A stretch of DNA of 64,000 nt from NCBI GenBank assembly GCA_036850595.1, contig CM072155.1:10046256-10110255 (forward strand), written 5' to 3'. This document shows, piece by piece, positions 1-13,600 of this stretch. The stretch's first letter is position 1, and every line of letters begins with the position of its first letter. A program made the position numbers and the translations under genes. Source of the DNA: Rhyacichthys aspro. Its lineage: Eukaryota; Chordata; Actinopteri; Gobiiformes; Rhyacichthyidae. Below the pieces are notes generated by a model, which was not told the DNA's origin, ran no database searches, and saw nothing but the letters and a program-made list of their open reading frames with translations.

Positions 1-3000
1 CTTTTTGAGCTGACAAATAAACATCCCGCTCTGAGTTCAGCGTCAGAACGATGCAATCCTGCAACTATGTCCTAAGAGCTCACAAAGTATTCCTATTACA
101 GTTTGCAAGTTAGTAATAAAAGAGAAAAACAAGGAAAAAAAATTGGTAATTTTTCTTTTCCATGCAGAACAGTTTAAATATCTTAGTTCTTCTAGGACAA
201 GGGCAAAAGTGACATTTTACTTTTTCAGGAGGCTAAAAAATTTACGATGTAGGTCAATTATTTATTTTTCTTTCTTCTTTTTTATTTGGGTTAACTTATA
301 TGGACCTTTTCGGTGCCGACAATTTATGCATTTCCCTTTAATAAAATTATAGAAATGTGCACTTTTAGCACTGAACTGATGCATTTTGAGAATATTATTG
401 TGATCTTACGTCCTTTTGGTTCTAAGTCCTTCATTTTTTTTGTAATGAATAATGTCGCACTGTCTGCATTAATACAGTCCCACTTCAGCATCAACAGCAG
501 TAACAGGAGTAGAGCTGATTATAAGTCAGCAGCTAAAAAACAATCCTAACAAGTTCATCTTTTTATTAATTTTTAATTAATCAGCTCCTATAATTAATTT
601 GTTCAATGCTACTTAACGTCAGGGCTAAACATGGCTATAATTTATTTGGTCAAAATCCCACTTTATTTTAAGGGTCTTAACTAAAATGCTTTGTCTTGTC
701 TCTGTTGATCCTGGCAGAACTGCTTGCTCCAAATGTCTTTCTAATGCATATCTCAAGGTTTAGCAACCACTAAGTAAAGATGAGTGAAGGACGGGAGCTA
801 GTCTACAGCAGAATACAGAGCATGTCCTTGTAGAAAGAACAATAAAAGACAAAATAAACCTTGCTTTCTCATCTCTTCCAGCTCTCCCTGTGTCCTTCTG
901 CGGATGGCTTTAAAGCTGCCAGTCTCAAGTCTCTGGGGCCGAAGCCAATGAAGCTGTAGAGAAACACAGCACAGATGAGATTTTTTCTTTTCCTTCACAT
1001 GCGGTTCCACACTGTAGCTACATTTGCTGTTCATATGTTTTCATAAATCCAAACGAGTGAAGCAAAAATCTGCCCCGTGAACCTGTAAATAAAAGCATGG
1101 ACCATAAAACAAAAAAGGTAATGGAAAATAGAAGCCAACATTGGGAAAAGGCAGTGCTGGGAAAAAAAAAAAAAAAAAACAAGAACAGAAGTGGTAGAAG
1201 CATATGACTAGACTCAAAAGTTGCAAAAAATAAATAAAAACAGTCTCGAGTTTCAGCATAATATTAATGCAAATTCTCTCAACACTTGTGTAAAACGTAT
1301 GCATTTTTAATGTGTGTTTGCCTGGTCAAAATGTCATCAACAAAATGAGCATCAGTAGATTCATGCAGGGAGTTCAATTATGCAACACGCTCTTAAATGA
1401 AAGATAATGACAGTTACGTAAGAATAAGAAAGTGTGTGCTTTTAATGACATGGCACAGGGATGAAACCACTAGATACTAAGCTGCTTGGTGTTGATTAAA
1501 CCAACGAATGCTATGATCATTTGCCAACAATATTAAAACTTAACTTTCAGACAGATTTTTAGCAACTGTGTGCAACTCTACTGCTGTGATTTCACATGGA
1601 AACTGTCTATAAATATACTGTATATACTTGTCAGGAATGTCCCTTCCTTATCTCCTCTCCAGATTCCACTTCATCAGACTCACCTGTTCTCCACACCTGT
1701 TCCTCAGCTCCTATTTGCCCAGTATTTAAAGCCCCACTCCACTGTATCTCTTTTTCTTAGCTTGAAACCATTCAGTCTTTCTATGGCCTTTTTTTTTTTT
1801 TTTTTTGTTCCCTTTGTCCTGTTTTTGGACCGCTTTCTTAATTAATCAAACCTTTTTTTTATTTTTATAGCACTAACTTTTTAACTACACAAAATAAAAT
1901 CATTAAACACAACATTTACAACAGTTTCAACAGCTTTGTTTCCATTTTCTTCGCTCAGTAACAAGAATGGAGTAAAACAAAAGTATAAAAAATAAGTAAA
2001 TACATAAATAAAATCAAAATAAGTGAGGTAAAACAAACCAAATAAGTCCATTTTGAGTCCACGTTTTCTGCCTGTGAATATTGACCAGTTTTCGAGTATT
2101 ATGAAGCTTTTACTGTTTATTAAAGTTCCTGAAACATCATTTGTCTCTTGTATTTTTGTATGTAAGTCCACTTCTTGCACCAGCGTCAGTTCTACTGCAT
2201 CATGGTGTGTCGAGAGTTATGTTTACGACAGGTTCAGGTGAGACACATGTTCTCATTAGATGGTAGTGTGCACAGCTGTCAGTTAAAGTCTGTTGGTGCA
2301 CTCTGTCTGTGTATCTTGTCACTTACTGTTTAGCGTTATCGCGACTGGTTTTGTTACCGTTACGACCTCCACTGAAGCGAAAATGCCGACAAACGAAGGG
2401 CAAGAGAATCTACCGCACATTCATTTAGTTCTTACTACCTTAGCTGTATTTGTGACCAGTCTTAAGTGTGCTTCTAGCGAGCATTGGGTATGCCTCAAGG
2501 CTCTTCCTCCTGAATTACCAGCACCGGAGCCACGAAAACAACTTTAGAAACTGTGTAAGGGATCTGCTCACATCCCTCACTATCCAGGTGCACTTACACA
2601 TGTAGCTTTACTTAAACAGCACACATTTAAACTATGCCGACATATATCGATCCATTACATTCATTCATCATTTATGTGTTGGCTGCTAAAAATGGATTGG
2701 TTTGTGTTTACGTGTTTTCTCATCTTGATTTTTTATTTCTTACTATTGTGGAGGCGCCGGGTGCCATCAATCAGCCTCATTTGGTGATAACATGTGGGAT
2801 TGAGAGACTGGGAGTTTTTAAAGAGACTCTTTAAATGAATTGAACTGACTGTAGCTGCTAAATAAGGTATGTTTTTGACATAGTGTTTTTTAATTCTGTA
2901 AATATTTATCGCAGAGGTATGAATTCACACCTTTAGTGTAGTGTTTACCTGTGTTTTTGCCTAATGTTGAATTAAAAAAAAGCAAAAATGTACACTTTAT

Positions 3001-3190
3001 TTAACATCTGTTTTTGACAGTGCGGCCATCCTCAGCTGGTGCAAGGCTAAATACCAACTAAATCTTCCATTTGGTGTCAGACGTTGAATTTGTCGCTGTA
3101 AAAAAAACTAAAAGCTACCAACCAAGAACCAAACAGAATAGACATGTTTGATTTTCTTTTCGACTTTTCTTTTGGACATTTCCTCGTTCT
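1..3190. other. Intergenic, no gene recognised
   Basis: AT-rich sequence with short A or T runs (for example near 1150-1180 and 1790-1806). The open frames here are all short and none shows a recognisable domain. A stretch near 1660-1745 has a C-rich, CACCTG-rich composition ending in a TATTTAAAG motif, which resembles retroelement or promoter remnants, but it cannot be assigned. Confidence 0.6.
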
Positions 3191-3400
3191 TCAACAGCGC
3201 TGGTCTCTTTAAAACGTGGAGGAATTGAAACGCCCGATTGGGAATTGGAAAACAATCTGAGCGCAGAGCCAAGGCGGAGGGTGGTTTCTGTTTGTTACGT
3301 CTCACATGTTTGGTTACTCGCGCTAATGAGCAGCAATTAGACGAGAACCAATTAACTGTGTCCACTCGACTGAGACCGACGGAGACGGAGCCGAGCCGAG

Positions 3401-3560
3401 AGGGGATTGGCTGATTTGTAAATGACCTGGGATTCACAGCCACGGTTATCTGTTGATGCGGGCATTAGTATGCAAATGAGGCGAGCGTGCAAGGGCTGAT
3501 GGGATTGCTGCGTGGAAGTGTGTTATAAATAGCATTGTAGTACTCGAGATCAGTGTCGGT
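3401..3560 (+). promoter_or_regulatory. Octamer plus TATA-like block (orphan promoter candidate)
   Basis: Seen: an octamer ATGCAAAT at 3470-3477 followed by TATAAAT at 3524-3530, in a locally GC-richer context. The octamer is the binding site of POU-class factors (Oct-1), and octamer plus TATA is known from histone H2B and some other promoters. No histone or other recognisable reading frame follows, so any transcript would be unassigned. A diverged copy of the octamer-containing part lies at 7101-7190, so the block may simply be part of a repeat. Confidence 0.3.
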
Positions 3561-6390
3561 GCTCAGACCGTCTTCAACACCAATTTATAAAGGTCTCTGT
3601 CTGGTCTTTGAAGCAAATGGATTGTTTTTTGGGTGTTTTTCTTGTTCTTGCCTCTGGTGTAGATTAATTTAGGATCAGTCTAAACTAAATATGGAACCAG
3701 TTTATTTATCTATCAGTGTTTTTGTCCTTGGATTCAGAGGGTTAACAGTTATTCTGCTGAAGTCTGAATATGCCACTGTTTTTTGTGGTTTACAGTGGCT
3801 CCAATCACTCAAACAGAGAAGACAAAAGTTTCCTTCAGACGGCACAAGATGGCGGCGCTCATGGCAGAAGCAGTGGCTTTCTCTCTGAGTTTTGTTGTAA
3901 TATGTGCATTATGACCAGAAGTATTTCATTCTTATCAAGTTCCTATGGCAGTTTTCGAGGGCAAAAAATATATAAGTTGACTGAAAAAACGCATTTTTCG
4001 ACCTTGGCTCGTGTTGGGAGGAGTTTCGCTGAAGGTGAACTCATCTTTTGTGGATTTGAAAACTGTAACATGTAACGCTAGCTTGTATTTACACTGTAAG
4101 AGGTAAGGGGTACATAATGACAAGGCTGCATTAGTGTTTAAAAGGACACTGAGAGGCAGCTACTCATGTTAACGCATCCGTGGCAAAAACTCAAAAAAGC
4201 CTCTTGGAAAGACTCATGAAACCAAATGCTGTCTCAGCACAGTGCAATATAGGCTGTTTTCTATCTCTGCCATCGCTGCTTCTTATTTCCTGATTTTTCT
4301 TGCATCATTAGAGTCACTTTACTGCAAACAAGCTATTGCTGATATTCTTCTTCACCAACTGCATCCAAACCACTTATACTGGCCTCCTCTTTGGTATCTC
4401 TGCCCCTTTTATGGTGCACTAGTCTTTAGTCCTTTAGTTTGGATTGCTCCTGTCGCTGGATTTCTAAGTCTGCTTTGAGCTGTAGAGATTTTGAGGAACT
4501 CTGTGTGCTTCCACTATTGGGACCTCAGTCTAAATTTAGCTTTTAGAAACTTTATTTTACCCCAAAAAAGTCTCTGTGGGGAGATTTCCGATTGGTTGGC
4601 ACATTTTTCCAACACTTGAAAAAGCCCAGAATTTTATTCCTAAGAAGTAGGGTCAAGTCAGGTCCTTCATTAGTAGTTTGGATATCACATTCTGCAGCCC
4701 TTTCTTTGTCACGTAAACTACTGTCATTTCCCTGATTTTAACCCTGGTTTATTCTGATGTTAAAAAAGGGCATTATATTCTCTTGATGCAAATGTGTGTG
4801 GAGGTTCTCAGTCATCCAGGCCATCACCTAATGAAGAAATGGTCAAAGACGAATCTGGTAAATGTCTTGACTCAAAGTTTCAGATCATGTGATGAGACTT
4901 TGACACTTTGGGGCTGATCTGGGAGGCAAGCCTGGAGACATTTCCATTCGACAATTACACTTTATAATAATGAGTCCCACAAATTGAGATTATGTCTTGC
5001 ATTTTCATTGGCTTTAGATAATTCAAGAAAGATTGGTAATAATAAAGTGGGCCGCCGACAACAGCTCCGCCCGAGATGCAAAGCCACAAACGATAAAACT
5101 GAACACTTTCTCTTGTTTTGGATGAAACACAGAAAATACAGGTAAAAAAAGGGGGATGCTACTACAATAAGGACTGGGAAAAGACTGTTTATGGGTAAGG
5201 ACAGTCCAAGGAGAGTCTCGATATCATTGGATGTTTTTTGTGGGCTTTGTCAGAGGGAAATGTCGTTTTGTCTAGTAAGATATCAAATACCACATCTCGA
5301 TAAACTCATTAAGATTTGGTTTGTTATGATCTGGTCTCTCTACTGAGCACATTTAAATGAATAGTATTTGTGCAGATGTGCCCTTGGTTTCTACTCTTCA
5401 CATAAAGAGCAAGAGTACAAACCTCGATGAGACAGTCTGACAGAAACGTCCACCGCCCGAGGACTTCCTGGGTCTGAGAGCTCAGAGTGAAAACAAGCTC
5501 ATGTAAATGCCTGTAACGTCTGTGGGCATGTTTATTCATTAGCTCCATTAGGTCGACCACGCGGCGCTTAAATGGTCCGATTCCGCAACAGATGAACAAA
5601 CTCGCACTGCTGCACACGCATCACAACACGCTCAGGGTCACGACTCGGGTTTAGGACCAGAGTTACAATGAGGATTTTTAGTTTATCAGCTTGGTAAGAC
5701 ACATTCAATGGGGATAAAGCTGTCAATAAATACAACTAATAGGATAACATTTGGAAACGTATTTAGCTTTTTTTTCTTTTTTTTTATAGCTATTATATAG
5801 TATATTTCGTTACATATTCCAATCTGTTGTATTAATATGTTTTTGCAAATGAACATGAATCTGCCTTGTGTTTGTAAATGGAAATAGTCCAGTTAATTTG
5901 ACTTATAGATGTCTAAAGGTGCTGATAACATTGGAGGGAAGTTCACATTTGCTAGCTTTTAGGCATTCATTGTGTTTTCATCGTGGTTGTACATAAAATA
6001 TAAAAATCTTTAGTTATACTCAAAAAAAAAAAAAGGATTAGATGTGTTTTACAGTGTTTTAGTTACTTTTATTGCCTAAATCTAACCGAAAGAATTGTTT
6101 CTGTTAAACATGTGAGAATATCAGCGTACAAAAGCATTAATAATGAAAATGAATTGAAACTGAACAAAAAAATGTATTGCTTCCTTTGCATGGGACAAAA
6201 TAAGGTTGTGTTTAATGTATTAAAATATGTTATAATTGTTTCTCTTTATATATTATACCTAAGGTTTTTATTGAAAGGCTGTTGGCAAATTCAAGATATT
6301 GGCACATATCACACGGTTAATTTCAGTTTTGCCATTTTAGTGGTATTTCTCTTTATTTTGTCACATGATAGTTCACTGATGTATCATTTA
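3561..6390. other. Intergenic, no gene recognised
   Basis: No coding signal recognised. A GC-richer patch at about 5400-5640 contains a 97-codon minus-strand frame without a known domain. It could be conserved non-coding DNA, but that cannot be judged from one sequence. Confidence 0.5.
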
Positions 6391-6606
6391 TTGAGTATTA
6401 TTATTATTGTTATTATTATTATCATTATTATCATCATTAATATTATTATTATTATCATCATCATTATTATTATCATCATTATTATTATCATTATTATTAT
6501 CATCATCATCATTATTATCCCCCTTTTTTATTAATATTTTTTTTTTTTTTTTTTTTTTTTTTATTTTTTTTTTTCTTCTCAACCTTATTTTTATTATTAT
6601 TATTAA
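6391..6606. repeat. (ATT/ATC)n microsatellite with poly-T tract
   Basis: A trinucleotide run of ATT with ATC interruptions at about 6391-6520 is followed by a nearly pure T tract (about 6535-6573) and more ATT. The long isoleucine-, leucine/serine- or asparagine-rich open frames across it are repeat translations and not genes. Confidence 0.95.
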
Positions 6607-7100
6607 TATTACTATTACTGCCAGACCCTAACCAGTGATTTGAATTCTGGTGTTTCTTACTGAGAGGCGACAGAGTCTTAGACATCCCTTCCTTTCCAAA
6701 CAAAGGAAGATAGTCACAAAAATAATGTATCCCGTGTGTGTTTTCCAGCAGGGGGCGCTGTGTCAGCCCCGTTTTGCTGTCCCTTCTCCACAGGACCATC
6801 TGTCCCTCGCTGTCAGGCTCAACACTGAACTTACGCTTAACCCTTTCACTTCCCATCATTCCTACACATCCCACTTCCTGTCGGCCCGGTCACATGTCAC
6901 CACGGCGACGTTCCGACCGGACCTCGGCTCCACTGATCCGGATGAATGCTGACAGATGGACGGAGACGCTGTGTGGCTCCAGAGAGCGTCCGTCTGTCCA
7001 CTACAATGTCCAGATTGTGCTTCTGGGCTTGAACGCAGGAGAACAAATGGTTAAGATCTCTTTTCTGTTTGTGGTTGAAAAGTGGAATATAAAGACATGG

Positions 7101-7190
7101 GTTTGGTGGGTTTGTAAACGAGCTGGTTATCAGAGTTAACTGTTGATGTGAACATTAGGATGCAAATGAGGCAAGCATGAAAAGGCCTAA
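7101..7190 (+). repeat. Second copy of the octamer-containing block
   Basis: The sequence parallels 3401-3495: a TTTGTAAA element, GGTTATC, CTGTTGATG, CATTAG and then ATGCAAATGAGGC occur in the same order and similar spacing. The octamer lies at 7160-7167. No TATA box follows at the spacing seen in the first copy. This is either an old local duplication or two members of a dispersed repeat. Confidence 0.5.
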
Positions 7191-7386
7191 GGGGTTTTCT
7201 GCACACATGATGGGCTGAGTTGTGAAATAGAGGTTTTAAGACACCATTTTCAAGACTAGAATCAAAGAGCAGCACAGTTTTGAACTCTTACATAAAGACT
7301 TTAACTAGACTATACATTTATAGGCATATCTAATGGTCAATCATCAATATAAATCTTCCAGGAACCAATATTATATAGATCTAGGG

Positions 7387-7965
7387 CAGAGGTGGGACCA
7401 AGTATTTGTCCTCAAGTCCAAAGTCCTACACGTCTACGTTTCAAATCTTTTCAACAACACTAATATTGTGCCAAAATAAACAGCTTTTATATCTGTATTC
7501 ATTTAACAAAAAAAGTACAAGATATGTATTTTATTTTATTTAGTCAATGATTTCTTCTATGCTTGGCTGCTTTTTGGCCTTGGTGCCAAATTGAGCAATA
7601 GTTGTAATGGTTGTAATGCCTTGTAGCGCTGAGCTTTACAGAGCACATTTGAAGGCAGCATCATGTGAGTGACGCACGGCTTAGCTCTCCAGAATTGTCA
7701 AACTATTTAAGTTACACAAACATAAGAAAATGAATAAATGAATAGTTTTGTGCACACTTTTCAGACAACACTCTTCCAATCTTTGGGAGAAGCTTTAAGT
7801 CTTCAGGTCAGAGGCTCAAGTCCAAGCAAAGTCTCGAGTCTTTGGTGTTAAAGTCCAAGTCGAGATACAAGTCTTTTTACATTTAAACGGGTCAGAAGTC
7901 ATCAAATTTGTGACTCAAGTCTGACTCGAGTCCAAGTGTCCAGTCCACACGAGTCCACACCTCTG
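7387..7965. mobile_element. Non-autonomous hAT-type DNA transposon (579 bp)
   Basis: Terminal inverted repeats begin CAGAGGTG at 7387 and end CACCTCTG at 7965. They are flanked by an 8-bp target duplication, atctaggg (7379-7386) and atctacgg (7966-7973), matching at 7 of 8 positions. An 8-bp duplication with CA...TG ends is the hAT-superfamily signature. The interior is rich in 'caagtcc' and 'gagtccaag' words, as in a common teleost repeat. No transposase frame remains. Confidence 0.8.
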
Positions 7966-7973
7966 ATCTACGG

Positions 7974-10170
7974 TAAGCAAAAATGTCAAATAGCACATTT
8001 TCATTGGCTCCAAGCTAAAAGCCGGTCAAGTCCAAAGGTCGGTCTATGGCCCGCGGTGACCTCTCTCTTTAGGCCACGAGGGTCGTCTGAGGAGACAAGG
8101 TAAACGCTTATGTTGGATGAGTAAGCCCGCTCTTCATTTTCAACTGCCCCCAAAATAATGAGCAATCATGAAAATGGTTATTCCGGCATTTCAATTAGCC
8201 TAATTAAACGGAGGGCAGCCACGGCTCTGAAGAATGGCATCTGAGCTATGAGCGAGTGAACGGCTGGAGAGAAAGGCATTTGGCTGAAGTCTGCATCAGC
8301 AAAGAGGAATGAGACCGGTCGCTTTAGGAAACAAACCAACACTGAGCAATGTTCTTGGCTGCGCTTGGAGATAGACGTTTTCCATTCAATCACAATAATG
8401 CCGCCGATAAATAAATCTGTGATCGATCTTGTTCTGTGTCCAAGACAGAGATGATGAGATCAGAAAAAGGAAAATGTTTTGACCTTATTTAACCAGAACG
8501 GGCCGATTGAGAACTAGCTTTTTCAAGAGAATCCTGGACCAAACACCTTCTGTAGATGTTTTTGGTGAAGGAGATTAGTGGTTTGAATCGTAAATAGAAA
8601 TAAAAATAGAGAAGGGTTCAGAGAGTTAAGTACAGCAAGGATTATAACCATTTTAAATTAAATGATCACAGTTTTAGGACAGTCTCTCTAAAGGAATGCT
8701 AAATTGACAATAGCTAAAGACTTAGTTGCTAGTGTTGCTAACTGCCAGTACTTAAATTACCACTCATAAATCAGCAGTAGAACATAGTGTAGGCTTATGG
8801 AAGTCGCTAACCTTAGTCACAGCAAAGGCCTTCACCAAATGTTTTTTTTTTTTTTATTAGCGGAAAACTGTTTTGAATAGTTTCATCATCTTTGTTGTAT
8901 TGATAATATTTACAACATATTCTGGTCATATTTTATAAACTTATTAGCAATTTGTGTTATATCTTTCTTTGAGATATTTATATATTTACATGTGTTGTGT
9001 TATCTTTATTTTCCAGCTCCTTGGTCCACTTCCTGCCTCTTTGTTTCTTGTTTAAATTTGTATTTATTTATTTATTTGTGTGTGTTTGGAGGGTTTTTTT
9101 TTTGTTTTTTTTTACTCCACTCCAGATTTCAACCACACATTCAGAGTTCCCCAAATCATCCAAACTTTTTATTAAAGTTAACCAAAGAGTGTCGGTTGGG
9201 TAAAAACTGTTAAATAAATGTGAGCCTAGCATCATGGAGCCGACCTTCACTTTAACATAAGCTTCCCAATCCCTTGGTCCAGTGTTATATACAGTCTTCA
9301 ACCTAATTTTATAGTATTTTTGGATTAATTAAGATTGGGAACATACTGCAAATAGTTATGGGCACTTCCAATCCTTTAACAAAACTATTTATCTAAAATC
9401 GGTTCAAATTTGTTTTATTCAACCATTACGGATTGTAAGTTTATCCAATTGTGTCCAAAGGCAGTTTACTCTATTTCCAACTAAAACCCACAGAGACCAG
9501 ACTAATTCTTTGTTTTCAAAAGAGAAACTATTAGGATCATTGGCCAGACTAAAATAATTTGTGACAAGCTTTCAGAAATTGTGACAGCTGTGATCGTTGC
9601 TGATCCTCGGTCTGCTGCGATGTCACATAAATCCTTTTGCTCCTCGTATCGTTTCTCTTGTGTGTCGGAGCTGCGGCGCTCATCTCCAGGGAAACAGGTG
9701 CTCGCTGTTGTTTAACACTGAAGAGGGGTTGTCCAGACATCTTTGAGACAAGTCGCCGGAGAAGGTAAGTGCTGTTGGCAGGTCTGCAGGTGGCTCGAGC
9801 CTCGTGTGAAGCTCCGAGGCGGACCGCTGCGGGCCTTTCGCGGTGACAGGAGCGTCCCAGGGGCAGGCTGAGCTCATGAAGGAGGCACAGCAACCAAACG
9901 CCAAAGTACATCTGCAGGCAGGAGCTGGGGACTGTGTGTGTGTGTGACAGACTGAGAAAACGCTCATATGTTTGGTGTCTGAGTTGAGGCATTCCTTCAA
10001 AACACTTCATACGCACACTTCTGAAAATGTTTCCCAGGCACGTCAGAATTTGGATGTCCGAATATCACTTTTTTTTAACATGAGTAGCTAATATATGTGA
10101 ACAGTACACGTATAGAGTTTTCAGATGTTTATCAGTGACTTGATGAAGGAGCCAGAGCTTTATTTATAAT
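7974..10170. other. Intergenic with two GC-richer islands
   Basis: Island 8160-8420 contains homeodomain-like CAATTA and TAATTA cores inside a non-repetitive stretch. Island 9590-9960 contains the longest unassigned minus-strand frame of the left flank (155 codons, with a hydrophobic stretch beginning MYFGVWLLCLL). On the plus strand it also has a strong donor-like gtaagtg at 9765. No family was recognised in either island. Confidence 0.4.
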
Positions 10171-10640
10171 CACACATGTCCAACTCAAGGCCCGGGAGCC
10201 AAATGCAGCCCTTTGCAATGTTTTATGTCGCCCTCCAATGCATTTAGTAGGTGATATTTTTGGCACTAGGTTTTAATTGGATTTGAACAGGTTTTAGATT
10301 GATTTTATTTGTTCACGAAATGTTAAGCCAGTTTTTGCTACAAAGATGTATATATAAACTGCTTAAATCCAAATAAAACATGTTCAAATCAAAATAAAAC
10401 CTGTTCAAATCATCTAAAACCTGTTCAAATCCATGTAAAACTGTTCAAATCCAACTAAAACCTCCACAAATCCTAATAAAACCTGTATAAGTCCAACTAA
10501 ACAGGGTTTCCATAAAAGGAGAAAACTAAAGTTCAAGATGAATTTTGTAAAACTCAAATGAAGATGAAACCTTCCATTTAAAATTAAATAAAAGCTTCCA
10601 AGTGTGACAATCTTCGGCCCCTAAAAGGATTCTGATTCAT
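10171..10640. mobile_element. MITE family copy A (right end lost)
   Basis: The left end CACACATGTC..AACTCAAGG is present at 10171, followed by the family's conserved flank and several 'cctgttcaaatcc' units. The right flank is recognisable to about 10640, but its terminal inverted repeat is missing. Confidence 0.75.
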
Positions 10641-13600
10641 CTGATTTATATCATATTTACAGTAAAAAATGTTAGTCCTGCAAATAACTGGTGATTGTCC
10701 AGAGTTTACCCTGCCTAAATATGAACGAATAGATCTAAAAAGAGAGAAATGTTGAACAAGAACTAACGTATGACAGTATCTGGTGCTTAATCCACTTTTT
10801 TGATTGGCTGGGGTGGTGGATGGGGTCATATAACCTTGGACTTACCCACTGTGTCCAGGTCATGTTACATTTTTGGTGAGGAAAAAGTGGTTAATCAAAA
10901 GACTTTGGTTCAAGTGTGAAGATGATAGATATTTGATGTGTAATGTGTGACTCCTGTAGTTTTTGTTTTTTGTTTTTCCTTATTTTGCATAGTTTTAGTG
11001 TCAAGACCACACTACACCAAGACAACACCATGACTTTTAGGGACTGAAGCAAAGTCAAGACCAAGATCACAGCATTATCTTTGCATTTGAAAAGAGACTG
11101 GAACCAGATCTAAGCTTATTCATTTTGATTTGACCAATAATAGCAAAATAATGGACGTTGTTGTGTTTGGTGAAGGAGGCAGGGAGACGTTACCAAATAT
11201 TTCAACCAATTTACTCTAATATATGACCCATGTTCTTAGTAGCCTCTGAATATTTTCCATTCAATGATAAATTTGATTAAATGAATTAGTAGTGCTCTTG
11301 GATGATATCAACTGAAAATCCAGGAACAAGTCCATCTTCAAATGCTTTACTGTATTTCCAAAGGTCATTTAGCTAGTCCATGAGGCATCCAGATATCAGA
11401 TTTGAGTTGTACCCTTTCCTCCAGCGTTCTGTGACTTTAGAATTTAGTGAAAACAAGAGGGGATCCAGTTTCTATTTCCAATGCATTTCCTCGTCACACT
11501 TCTTTGGACAATATTCAAACACTAAATGAAGGTTTTGGTCACAATTGAGTTCAAGTTTTTTTGTTCAAGTTGATCAGAGGTTTCTCAAAGCAAAAATACC
11601 ACTTTTTTTTACCTTGAAAAACACAAAGTCTTCAGGATATACCTCAATATTGATGATTCCTTGCAAAGAGTAAATAGACCTTCTTTCATAGAGACAGTGG
11701 CCCAGCCCAACTGCTTTTATTTTCATTAAGTTTCCTTTTAGGCAAAGCTCTTGACTCAAAAGTGGGTAATTTATGGTTTCCAAAAAGCTTCAGTGAGGCA
11801 TTCAAATATCACAGAAAGTCCAGTCTTTTGAGTTTTTTGCAACATTATATACGCAGCTTCCTGAAATGTAAACCTGACACACAGTTTTTTTTCCCTCTCA
11901 GACTCTATCCGAGCACATTTCTGAAAACATCACACAGATAGATTCAATTTGGGCGACCGTGTTGGGCCAGATCAGAGTCTCATCATTAGGTCTCCAGAAG
12001 CGTACAGTATAATATTCCCCTGCAGACATTTATCATATGTACACATTATTATTGCACACATACGGAGTCGTTTGCCTTCGAGGAGCTGTGTGATTTCCTC
12101 ATTAACGTCTTGAAATGTAATGAGTCACTGAAGCGAGTTGTGTGCCGATGTTAATTATGGCCCCGTTTCAGCCGCGCTCTCCATGGCAACCCAAAGTTCT
12201 GCCTGTCGCCGCGTGAGAGATGAGGGAATAAAGATGTTTTCCCATTACTCTGCCACCACACTGAGCATATTTCTCCTTCAGACTGGGCTGAGCGGGGGTC
12301 GACCGGTCTAACGGAGCCCTCTACTGGAAGGCAAGGGAACAACAAGAAGATACTCAGGAACATTTTGATAAAAACTCTCTCTTTGAGTCGTTTTTACACA
12401 AAAGCAGGGCTCACTAACATGTCATACCTGAATATTTGTCTTACGTTACTGTTTATATACTGTTTTTGACATGTTCAGCTGATTACGAGCTTTTTAAAGG
12501 AAAGTCAACTTTTTATTTATTAATTTATTTGCGTATTAATGATTGTACAATTCAGATTGTTGTAAATACACTGGATTTAGCACAATTTCCATCTGCAGTC
12601 CCAGACACAGAAAAAAACAACAACAAACATAATACCAATACAGCTTAAAAAATCAATAATCTGTTGTAAAATCATCATCAAAATTAAATCACAGATGAGT
12701 TTATCTTTAGAACTATTCTTGTAAATGAGTTTTGTGTTATTGACTGTCTCTTACTGTAAAACTTTGTATCTGTAAAGCTTGTAATGCTACTGTAATACTT
12801 TTATTGTAAGTATTACTATGGTAAAGACTAACGGGGACCCTTTAAATAAATAAACAAGTAAACAAATACAACACACATATAGACAAGTATAGTACCACAA
12901 TGTAGTACAATACAAAGAGCAGCCATTATTCTGAGCTACAAGTAGCAAACGTAGCTTTGACCTGCACTAAAAGAGGAATGGAGCTCTTTTCCTGGAGTAC
13001 AGACTGTTCAAGGATAGCTTTATTCATTCTGGAGAGCAATATGTCTGTATAGGAATACAAAGTGTCTGTCTGGTGTGGTAAGTGCCGGGGCTATTTATCA
13101 TATTTTCCTGCCAATATAATCCAAACTAAGTGCTTATAGTTAGAACAAAACAAAACTATGGGAGACTCTTTTCACTCTGCTCACTGTTTACTGCCAAATC
13201 CTGCATCTTTATTGGGTGTTTTTTCTTTGTTAGGTATGAGTAGAGACCCTTCCTCTGGGGTCGAGATATATGCTGAAAGGAAACAGGTAAAGAGACAAAA
13301 TGAAGGGGAAGTGGGAGGATGAGACAGTGTTGGATATAAATGTCAGAGATTAATAGGGTTTTGGGGAAAATTAGAGATGTTTAAGGTACAGCTAAGGTGT
13401 AGTAAATCATGTTATTCTTTTGTCTGATTCATTTGAAAAACATCAGTTGTATGGCTTTGAAATGAAGTGTGTGGGTGTTTTCAGTCAGTGGATCTTTACC
13501 AAAACCAAATCAGCAGCAGATCTTTAGTACAAAAATGTCGCTGAGCACTGCACTTTATGTGGTTGTAATTATTATAACTTATGTTAATCATGAATGGCAA

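Noticed and set aside
6112..6631. Isoleucine-rich 140-codon frame and Asn/Asp-rich antisense frames
   Set aside because: They are translations of the (ATT/ATC)n microsatellite.
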